Source: Sulfurovum sp.
GTDB taxonomy: Bacteria > Campylobacterota > Campylobacteria > Campylobacterales > Sulfurovaceae
Length of the DNA stretch: 6,971 bases
Direction: 5' to 3'
Assembly (NCBI GenBank): GCA_015663065.1
Contig: DQSX01000230.1
Coordinates: forward strand, 1 to 6,971
A model generated the notes under the pieces. That model saw only the letters and a program-made list of their open reading frames with translations, did not search any database and was not told the origin of the DNA. Of the stretch, positions 1 to 5,826 are shown piece by piece. The stretch's first letter is position 1; every line of letters starts with the position of its first letter. A program made the translations under genes and the position numbers.

Positions 1-468
1 CTAATCGCAAACATTTATGCAAATGGTGTTGAAAACATCCATGCTGCATTTAAACGTGGAGAATTTGTAAGAACTATCAGAAATAAAGAGACACTTGCAT
101 TCCCAGTTAAAGTTGGCGATAAAGAGATCTCAGTATTTATTCAAGAGTATCAAATGCACCCGGTAAACGGTGATGTAATGCACGTGGATCTAAGAGTAGC
201 TGTACCAGGACAGGTAACAAACTTCCTTGTACCGGTTATTACTCACGGAACACCAGTAGGGCTTAAAAACAAGGGTGTACTTGTACTGTCTAAAAAAAGA
301 GTAAAAGTAAGAGGAGCAATTGAAGATATGCCTGCGAACTTTGATCTAGACGTTGAGCCTCTTGAGAGAGATGCATCTATTCTTGTCAGAGACATTGAAG
401 TACCTGCAAACTGTAAAATGATGGATAGACCAGATGTTGCTATCTGTGGTGTGATCAAAGCTAAATAA
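1..468 (+). CDS. rplY: 50S ribosomal protein L25/general stress protein CTC (5' end missing)
   Basis: The reading frame is open from base 1, giving 155 visible residues that end at TAA 466-468. The first visible residues (LIANIYANGVENIHAAFK) correspond to about residue 23 of the C. jejuni Ctc protein (about 178 residues), so only some 20 N-terminal codons should lie outside the window. An ATG at 154 opens a shorter frame, but it is internal to the conserved domain and is not the true start. The protein binds 5S rRNA in the large ribosomal subunit through its N-terminal L25 domain (visible residues up to about 70). The rest is the longer TL5/CTC beta domain, with the recognisable stretches VGLKNKGVLVLSKKRVKV and ASILVRDIEVP. 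The stop lies 5 bases before pth, a common pairing of two translation genes in this phylum. Its promoter is not in the window. Confidence 0.95.
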   Translation, partial: LIANIYANGVENIHAAFKRGEFVRTIRNKETLAFPVKVGDKEISVFIQEYQMHPVNGDVMHVDLRVAVPGQVTNFLVPVITHGTPVGLKNKGVLVLSKKRVKVRGAIEDMPANFDLDVEPLERDASILVRDIEVPANCKMMDRPDVAICGVIKAK

Positions 469-473
469 GCAAG

Positions 474-1046
474 ATGACACTTTTCGTAGGTCTAGGTAAT
501 CCGGGATCACAGTACGAAAAAACAAGACATAATATCGGCTTTAGGGTTATTGACAGACTTGTTGATAACGCTTCTGCCCGAGACATTTCCAAAACTTCTT
601 TTCAGGGCAAACTCTATCGTTCTGCCAATACATTTTTTTTAAAACCCAGTACTTTTATGAATCTTTCGGGCAAAAGTCTGATAGCAGTGAAACACTTTTT
701 CAAAATAGAACTTGAAGATATTATTGTGATCCATGATGATATTGATCTTCCTTTTGGTGCAGTACGTTTTAAAAAAGGTGGCGGTCACGGAGGTCATAAT
801 GGTCTGAGATCCATTGACAGTTTTGTCGGCAAAGAGTATCTTAGGGTAAGGATCGGTGTAGGAAAACCTGAACACAGATCACAGGTTGCTGATTATGTGC
901 TGCATGATTTCTCTGCGCAGGAACAGGTACATGTGGACAAACTTATTGATCATGTCACTCAGGCATGCAAAGCTTTGATGAATGATGAACTGAATGATGT
1001 CAGGTCGATCTACTCTTTAAAGTCCATTGAAAACTTGGAAGGCTGA
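474..1046 (+). CDS. pth: Peptidyl-tRNA hydrolase
   Basis: This 190-residue cytosolic enzyme cleaves peptidyl-tRNA released by stalled or drop-off ribosomes, recycling the tRNA. Length and motifs fit the bacterial Pth family. The N-terminal motif FVGLGNPG contains Asn9. TRHNIGF contains the catalytic His19. FLKPSTFMNLSG holds Met62/Asn63. HDDIDLPFG contains Asp88, equivalent to E. coli Asp93. GGGHGGHNGLRS holds His108/Asn109, equivalent to E. coli His113/Asn114. All active-site residues known from the family are present. The ATG at 474 places the GLGNPG motif at the usual distance from the N terminus. It follows the rplY stop by 5 bases with only a weak purine stretch (GCAAG) ahead, so translational coupling to rplY is likely. 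The next gene starts 3 bases after its stop. Confidence 0.97.
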   Translation: MTLFVGLGNPGSQYEKTRHNIGFRVIDRLVDNASARDISKTSFQGKLYRSANTFFLKPSTFMNLSGKSLIAVKHFFKIELEDIIVIHDDIDLPFGAVRFKKGGGHGGHNGLRSIDSFVGKEYLRVRIGVGKPEHRSQVADYVLHDFSAQEQVHVDKLIDHVTQACKALMNDELNDVRSIYSLKSIENLEG

Positions 1047-1049
1047 AGC

Positions 1050-2132
1050 ATGTCTTTGTTTTACCCCTCTTTGCATTTTCGCTATCTCTCTTTAGCCTAT
1101 TTTAAAAATCTCTTCTCTATTCTTTTTGGACTCTCTGTTGCTTTTGCCGTGATCGACTATTTTCAACATATTGATAAGCTCAATGTCTCAAGTAACTATC
1201 AGATACTTTATATTTTCTATATGTGGCAGGAGGCACTGGGAATGCTTTACCCCTTAGCCATTGTATTTGCAGTGATCATGACAAAACTAGCACTGGTCAA
1301 AAGCAATACTATGGGGGCACTTCATGCCTTTGGATATAACAAAAAAAGACTTTTTTACCCACTTTTTGCTGTGGCATCTTTCACCTATGGAAGCTTTGTC
1401 TTTTTGCAGACAACAGAGTTCTCTTATGCTAGAGAGAAGGCAGAACTACTGCTTGAAAACGAGATGAATGCTTATGATGTCAATGATGTTTTTTTCAAAT
1501 ATAATGACACTTTTGTCTATCTTGAAAAATTGGATCCCATACAAAAGAAAATAGAAAATATTACGATCTTTCAGGTGGCTGGACACCAGGTGCACTATAC
1601 GATCAAAGCACCTTACGCTGTCTATGGAGACAATGAATGGATAGCCAAAGATGCTGTGGTAAAAGTACATATCTATAAAAATGGAAAACTGGTGAAATAC
1701 AAAGTTGAGCATAAAGAGAGTATTACCACACTGCATGGCTATAAACCAAAGATCATTACTTCTTTGCATGAAGGGAAAGCACTGAACATCATTGATGCTT
1801 ACCATACCTGGGAACTTTTTGAAAAGCAGAAGATCAATTCAGACAAAATCAGGGCAGTGATGTATAACAAGATCGTTGTGCCACTTTTCGCCATAGCTCT
1901 TGCGCTGATACTCTTTTTTAAATTGCCTTTTCATGCAAGAATGATGAATTTTGGACTGGTGATCGCCTCTTCTCTTGGTGCGACATTTGTCATCTGGGGG
2001 ATCTTGTTCGGTTTGAATCAAATGGGACAAAATGGAGTCCTAATACCTGAGATCACAGCCATACTTCCCATCGTCCTTTTATGGATCTACGCACTCTATG
2101 TCTATGTGACAGATGAAAAACGGATCGCGTAA
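1050..2132 (+). CDS. LptF/LptG (YjgP/YjgQ) family lipopolysaccharide export permease
   Basis: The 360 residues have the layout of the LptF/LptG permeases, the membrane half of the LptB2FG ABC transporter that extracts lipopolysaccharide from the inner membrane. Hydrophobic segments lie near residues 17-37, 61-82 and 101-120. A large soluble, presumably periplasmic beta-rich domain (about 125-265) follows, then three C-terminal membrane segments near 273-291, 300-321 and 332-353. The loop NTMGALHAFGYNKKR (86-100), between segments 2 and 3, resembles the family's cytoplasmic coupling region for the ATPase. The sequence alone does not tell me whether it is LptF or LptG, so no symbol is given. 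No second permease or ATPase gene is adjacent, so partners must be encoded elsewhere. A strong ribosome-binding site GGAAGG (1037-1042) lies inside the end of pth, 7 bases before ATG 1050. The same gene follows pth in Campylobacter and Helicobacter. Confidence 0.88.
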   Translation: MSLFYPSLHFRYLSLAYFKNLFSILFGLSVAFAVIDYFQHIDKLNVSSNYQILYIFYMWQEALGMLYPLAIVFAVIMTKLALVKSNTMGALHAFGYNKKRLFYPLFAVASFTYGSFVFLQTTEFSYAREKAELLLENEMNAYDVNDVFFKYNDTFVYLEKLDPIQKKIENITIFQVAGHQVHYTIKAPYAVYGDNEWIAKDAVVKVHIYKNGKLVKYKVEHKESITTLHGYKPKIITSLHEGKALNIIDAYHTWELFEKQKINSDKIRAVMYNKIVVPLFAIALALILFFKLPFHARMMNFGLVIASSLGATFVIWGILFGLNQMGQNGVLIPEITAILPIVLLWIYALYVYVTDEKRIA

Positions 2133-2207
2133 AATACCTTACTAGCTCACTCTTAGTGATATTTGGATAAAATCACTCTAAAATAGAAAACTTATAGGAT
2201 GATACGA
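2133..2207 (+). promoter_or_regulatory. Intergenic region with candidate lysA promoter and TCACT/AGTGA half-sites
   Basis: This is the longest gap in the window and the only obvious place for an internal promoter. Two TAAAAT boxes (2168-2173 and 2179-2184) each match the -10 consensus TATAAT at five of six positions. The first is preceded by TATTTGGA, recalling the T-rich extended -10 of Campylobacterota housekeeping promoters; no good -35 is visible, as is usual in this phylum. Three five-base half-sites overlap it: TCACT at 2147-2151, AGTGA at 2155-2159 and TCACT at 2173-2177. They make a short inverted repeat (2147-2159) and an alternative, wider one (AGTGAT 2155-2160 with ATCACT 2172-2177). 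This could be an operator or chance. No T-run follows either hairpin, so it is not an intrinsic terminator. The promoter is inferred only. Confidence 0.4.
2147..2177 (+). repeat. Triple TCACT/AGTGA half-site array upstream of lysA
   Basis: TCACTCT occurs at 2147-2153 and again at 2173-2179, 26 bases apart. The complementary AGTGA lies between them at 2155-2159. The middle unit can pair with either flank: a 5-bp stem with a 3-base loop on the left, or a 6-bp stem (AGTGAT with ATCACT) with an 11-base loop on the right. The right arm overlaps the candidate -10 box at 2168-2173. The repeats are directly visible; a regulatory role is inferred. Confidence 0.5.
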
Positions 2208-3419
2208 ATGAATATTGATACTAAAGCATTGGCTGAAAAATATGGGACGCCCTTGTATATTTATGATTTCGATTATATTGAGAACAGATACAACACACTC
2301 AAAGAGGCATTTGCCGGTAAAAAATCTATGATCAATTATGCAGTCAAAGCAAATTCAAATCTTTCAGTGATCGCCCATCTGGCAAAATTGGGTGCCGGAG
2401 CAGACTGTGTAAGTATTGGTGAAGTGAAACGTGCTTTGGATGCCGGTGTTGACAGATACAAGATCATTTTCTCAGGTGTAGGTAAACGTGACGATGAGAT
2501 CCGTGAAGCTTTGGAAAAAGATATTTTACTGCTTAATTTGGAAAGTGAAGCAGAGATGAAACGTGTGGAGATGGTGGCAAAAGAGCTTGGAAAAGAAGCA
2601 CGTATCTCCATTCGTGTCAATCCCAATATTGATCCGCAGACACACCCCTATATCTCAACAGGTTTACATGAAAACAAGTTTGGTGTAGAGATCGATATGG
2701 CTAAACGTATGTATATTTATGCCAACAGATCAGAGTTCCTCAATCCTGTGGGGATTCACTTTCACATAGGTTCACAGCTGACCAAACTGGACCCGATCAG
2801 AGAAGCATGTCAGATTGTAGGGGACCTGGTCCGTTCTCTCAGAGCCATTAAAATAGACATTAAATTTTTTGATGTAGGCGGTGGACTGGGTGTAGTGTAT
2901 GATGATGAAATCACGATCTCTGAAAAGGCATATACCCAGGCAATTTTTGAAGCGACCAAAGGTCTTGACCTGACACTTCTGTGTGAACCAGGACGTTATA
3001 TGGTAGCCAACGCAGGTGCATTTTTTACAAAAGTCCTGTATGAAAAAGTGAATGACGGTAAACGTTTTGTGATCGTTGATGGTGCCATGAATGACCTTTT
3101 GCGCCCAAGCCTTTATGATGCATACCACAAGATTGAAGCTGTTATGGTTGACGGTAATGTTGAGAGAACACCGGCAGATGTTGTGGGTCCCGTGTGTGAG
3201 AGTGGTGACTTTTTCGGTAAAAATGTACCCCTGCCTCCTCTGTCACATAATGATCTTTTAGTTGTACATTCAGCAGGTGCTTACGGTTTTACCATGGCAA
3301 GCAACTACAATACACGTGCAAAACCTGCGGAAGTGGCACTTCAGGGTGGTGTAGACAGACTTATACGTAAACGGGAAAGCTATGAAGACCAGGTACGTTT
3401 AGAACGGGAATATCTATGA
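2208..3419 (+). CDS. lysA: Diaminopimelate decarboxylase
   Basis: This pyridoxal-phosphate enzyme catalyses the last step of lysine synthesis, meso-diaminopimelate to L-lysine and CO2, in the cytoplasm. Numbered from the ATG at 2208 (403 residues), the TIM-barrel motif YAVKAN carries the cofactor lysine Lys47. HIGSQ is at 186-190, the glycine loop VGGGLG at 223-228 and EPGR at 260-263. The C-terminal beta domain holds CESGD (330-334), with the cysteine and glutamate that complete the active site of the partner subunit, and GAYG (357-360). An upstream in-frame ATG at 2199 would add three residues (MIR), but its AGG is directly adjacent and too close to serve as a ribosome-binding site. AGGAT (2196-2200) sits 7 bases before ATG 2208, so I prefer that start. 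The pheA start follows 16 bases after the stop; the HAD gene found between them in C. jejuni is absent here. Confidence 0.96.
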   Translation: MNIDTKALAEKYGTPLYIYDFDYIENRYNTLKEAFAGKKSMINYAVKANSNLSVIAHLAKLGAGADCVSIGEVKRALDAGVDRYKIIFSGVGKRDDEIREALEKDILLLNLESEAEMKRVEMVAKELGKEARISIRVNPNIDPQTHPYISTGLHENKFGVEIDMAKRMYIYANRSEFLNPVGIHFHIGSQLTKLDPIREACQIVGDLVRSLRAIKIDIKFFDVGGGLGVVYDDEITISEKAYTQAIFEATKGLDLTLLCEPGRYMVANAGAFFTKVLYEKVNDGKRFVIVDGAMNDLLRPSLYDAYHKIEAVMVDGNVERTPADVVGPVCESGDFFGKNVPLPPLSHNDLLVVHSAGAYGFTMASNYNTRAKPAEVALQGGVDRLIRKRESYEDQVRLEREYL

Positions 3420-3435
3420 ACATAAGGGACAGAGT

Positions 3436-4494
3436 ATGACTTTAGATGAATTAAGAGTACAGATAGACAGCATTGATGATACACTTTTGAAACTCTACAA
3501 TGAGCGTATGGAACTGGTACATCAGGTAGGAGAAGTAAAAAATACTACCGGTGCCCCTATTTATCGTCCTGAACGTGAGCAGGCCATTTTAAACCGTCTT
3601 AAAAGCCAAAACAAAGGCAGGCTGACTGATGCTGCGATTGATGCACTTTTTTTAGAAATGTTCGCAGTATCCAGAAACCTTGAACTGCCTGAAGGTGTGG
3701 CATATCTTGGACCTGAGGCAAGTTTTACGCATCAGGCTGCAGAGAGTAAGTTTGGTGCGATGTCCGACTATCTGCCGATGGGTTCTATTGAGGGGGTTTT
3801 TCGTGAAGTGGCAAAAGGTACAGCAAAATTCGGTGTCATTCCCATAGAGAACTCTTCCAACGGTATTGTAAGTGATACGATCAACTGTCTGGATCAGTAT
3901 GATCTCAAGATCATTGCTGAAGTGATGATAGATGTACATTTTGCTTTTGCGACGTTGAGCGAAGACTATAAGAAGATCACCAAGGTCTATTCTAAAGATA
4001 TCGCTTTTGGGCAGTGTCGCAATTTTTTACAGGATCTAGGGATGGACGATGTTGAGCATGTGCCTGTGGAATCTACAGCAAAAGCGGCAAAACTTGCAGC
4101 CAAAGATCCGTCTGCGGCAGCACTCTGTCCCTCCATTGCAGCAAAGCTTTACAATTTGCCTATCCGTTTTAACAATGTAGAAGATAACACATCTAACAAA
4201 ACACGTTTTTTTATTATCTCCAATTTCAAAAATGCACCTTCAGGAGATGATAAAACATCCCTGCTGGTAAAATTACCGGATGAACCGGGTTCTTTGGTAG
4301 CATTTTTGAATGATTTTGAAGATGCAAATATTAACCTTACGAAGATCAAGTCGCATATTGTTGAGGGACAGTCCATTTTCTTTATAGAGTTTAACGGACA
4401 TCAGAATGATGAAAAAATTCAGAAGATACTGACAAAGCATCAAACATCGATCAAAGTGCTTGGCTCTTATGTAAAAGAGACAGACGATGTTTAG
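3436..4494 (+). CDS. pheA: Bifunctional chorismate mutase/prephenate dehydratase with ACT domain
   Basis: This 352-residue protein converts chorismate to prephenate and then to phenylpyruvate, the phenylalanine branch. Residues 1-83 are an AroQ chorismate mutase with Arg7, Arg24, Lys35, Arg47 and Glu48 matching E. coli active-site Arg11, Arg28, Lys39, Arg51 and Glu52. E. coli Asp48 is replaced by Arg44, within IYRPERE. Residues 88-265 form the prephenate dehydratase domain, with GPEASFTHQAA (92-102), PIENSSNGIV (136-145) and the catalytic TRFFI (256-260). Residues 272-345 are an ACT domain that normally binds phenylalanine for feedback inhibition. Its PGSLV (284-288) is conserved in type, but the usual ESRP motif reads KSHI (305-308). 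AAGGGA (3424-3429) lies 6 bases before ATG 3436. The order lysA–pheA–hisC, with gaps of 16-20 bases, suggests one amino-acid synthesis transcript. Confidence 0.95.
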   Translation: MTLDELRVQIDSIDDTLLKLYNERMELVHQVGEVKNTTGAPIYRPEREQAILNRLKSQNKGRLTDAAIDALFLEMFAVSRNLELPEGVAYLGPEASFTHQAAESKFGAMSDYLPMGSIEGVFREVAKGTAKFGVIPIENSSNGIVSDTINCLDQYDLKIIAEVMIDVHFAFATLSEDYKKITKVYSKDIAFGQCRNFLQDLGMDDVEHVPVESTAKAAKLAAKDPSAAALCPSIAAKLYNLPIRFNNVEDNTSNKTRFFIISNFKNAPSGDDKTSLLVKLPDEPGSLVAFLNDFEDANINLTKIKSHIVEGQSIFFIEFNGHQNDEKIQKILTKHQTSIKVLGSYVKETDDV

Positions 4495-4514
4495 AGAAGA
4501 GAGAAAGTAAAACA

Positions 4515-5609
4515 ATGAAATTTAATAAAGTATTAAAAGATATTAAAACCTATGAGGCAGGGAAGCCGATTGAACTGGTTGTTCGTGAATTTGGCATAGC
4601 TGCCCAGGATGTGGTAAAGCTGGCCTCCAATGAAAATCCCATTGGTACAAGTCCTGCAGTGCAAAAAGCGATTATCGCCAATGCAGACAGGGCACATCTC
4701 TACCCGGATGACTCTATGTTTGAACTCAAAGATGCTTTGCGTAAAAAGTTTTCTGTGACAGATGAGAACATCATTATCGGTGCAGGATCAGACCAGGTTC
4801 TAGAGTTCATCTCCCGTGCACTTTTGGATGATGAATCTTCCGTGCTGATGTCTGCGGTGACCTTTGCCATGTATGAAATTTATGCCAAGCAGATGGGTGC
4901 GAAGATCATTCGTACAGCCTCTTACGCGCATAAATATGATGAGTTTATGGAAGCATACAAAATGCATAAGCCAAAGATCGTTTATATCTGCACACCCAAC
5001 AATCCTACGGGAGATGCAACAAGCAAAACAGAAGTCCTGAAGATCATTGAAGCGATCGGAAAAGAGAGCTTGATCGTGGTTGACGGTGCCTATATGGAGT
5101 ATGCTGCTGCGAAAGATGAAAAGTATGCCATATCAGCTAAAGATCTTTTAGCTTATGAAAATGTCATCTATTTAGGTACCTTTTCAAAAGCTTATGGTTT
5201 AGGCGGTATGCGAGTGGGCTATGGTATTGCCCAGACCGCACTTATCAATGAATTGTATAAGATGAGACCGCCGTTCAACATTTCAACACTGTCACTTGCT
5301 GCTGCCATTGAAGCATGCAATGATGAGACATTTGTGGAAGAGTCGATCACTTTGCACCAAGAGCAGATCAAACGCTATGAGGCTTTTGCCAAAGAGAACG
5401 GATTTGCCTATATTGAGAGTTATACAAATTTCATTACCTATCTTTTTGATGAAACAATGGACGCTGCAAAAATCTCGGATGCACTCTTAAAAAGAGGAGT
5501 GATCATACGTAACCTCACCTCTTACGGTTTGAATGCCATACGCATTACTATTGGTACCCAGGCACAGAATGATGTATTCTTTACACATTTCTCCGAGGTT
5601 ATTGTTTGA
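4515..5609 (+). CDS. hisC: Histidinol-phosphate aminotransferase (possible aromatic aminotransferase activity)
   Basis: This 364-residue, fold-type I pyridoxal-phosphate aminotransferase of the HisC family interconverts histidinol phosphate and imidazole acetol phosphate in histidine synthesis. Visible motifs are LASNENP (37-43), GAGSDQ (89-94), CTPNNPTG (159-166, cofactor Asn163), VVDGAYMEY (188-196, Asp190 and Tyr193), TFSKAYGLGGMRVGY (222-236, Schiff-base Lys225 and Arg233) and the carboxylate-binding Arg343 in IRITIG. All expected catalytic residues are present and the length is typical. The purine run GAGAAAG (4501-4507) lies 7 bases before ATG 4515. No other histidine genes are nearby and it directly follows pheA. 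It may therefore also, or mainly, transaminate phenylpyruvate or hydroxyphenylpyruvate, as known for some HisC enzymes such as that of Bacillus subtilis. That is inference from context. The stop overlaps the next gene. Confidence 0.94.
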   Translation: MKFNKVLKDIKTYEAGKPIELVVREFGIAAQDVVKLASNENPIGTSPAVQKAIIANADRAHLYPDDSMFELKDALRKKFSVTDENIIIGAGSDQVLEFISRALLDDESSVLMSAVTFAMYEIYAKQMGAKIIRTASYAHKYDEFMEAYKMHKPKIVYICTPNNPTGDATSKTEVLKIIEAIGKESLIVVDGAYMEYAAAKDEKYAISAKDLLAYENVIYLGTFSKAYGLGGMRVGYGIAQTALINELYKMRPPFNISTLSLAAAIEACNDETFVEESITLHQEQIKRYEAFAKENGFAYIESYTNFITYLFDETMDAAKISDALLKRGVIIRNLTSYGLNAIRITIGTQAQNDVFFTHFSEVIV

Positions 5610-5818
5610 AAAATGTTGAAGTAGTAAAAGCCAGCGAGGTAGAAGTGAAATCTTTTATTTTAAATGACTTTATGCACAACAGTGTGAGTAATGACAGCAT
5701 TAAAGCTGTTTCTAAAAAAGAGTTGAAAATTGTGGCAAAAAAAGCTGGTCTTCCCTATACAGATGATCAGATACAATTTGCAAAAAAGATTATTACAGCC
5801 TATTTGGCGCAGAGGTAG
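5606..5818 (+). CDS. Uncharacterised 70-residue lysine-rich protein
   Basis: I do not recognise this protein. It starts at TTG 5606, which overlaps the hisC stop in TTGA (5606-5609). GAGG at 5595-5598 lies 7 bases upstream, so the start and translational coupling look sound. An alternative start is GTG at 5645, also preceded by GAGG. The product has 11 Lys, one Arg and eight acidic residues, no Cys or Trp, and no signal peptide or membrane segment, so it is probably cytosolic. The second half (about 37-69, SKKELKIVAKKAGLPYTDDQ onward) looks like two amphipathic helices joined by a GLP turn. This faintly resembles small helix–loop–helix nucleic-acid-binding folds such as SAP, but the match is too weak to name. 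It ends 8 bases before dxs. In C. jejuni this site between hisC and dxs carries fliF-fliG-fliH; I see no similarity to those proteins. Confidence 0.8.
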   Translation: MKNVEVVKASEVEVKSFILNDFMHNSVSNDSIKAVSKKELKIVAKKAGLPYTDDQIQFAKKIITAYLAQR

Positions 5819-5826
5819 AAGCTAAG

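Noticed and set aside
154..468. Short rplY starting at ATG 154
   Set aside because: The frame continues upstream to base 1 with clear L25 sequence, so 154 is an internal methionine.
631..645. T-run followed by A-run in pth (ACA TTT TTT TTA AAA), resembling a -1 slippery site or phase-variable tract
   Set aside because: Pth is complete in the zero frame. Similar T-runs occur at about 1490 and 3648 in other genes, and no stimulatory structure or useful alternative frame is evident, so this is ordinary AT-rich Phe-Phe-Leu coding.
1446..1805. 119-codon open frame on the - strand inside the permease gene
   Set aside because: It lies wholly opposite a well-supported coding region and shows no recognisable domain. 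Such frames are expected shadows of codon usage.
2147..2177. Intrinsic terminator after the permease gene
   Set aside because: The hairpins are short and AT-rich, with no following T-run, so termination is not supported.
2772..3128. 118-codon open frame on the - strand inside lysA
   Set aside because: It is opposite conserved LysA motifs and has no family resemblance or plausible context.
5296..5490. 64-codon + strand frame inside hisC
   Set aside because: It is out of frame within an intact aminotransferase gene and its product has no recognisable features.
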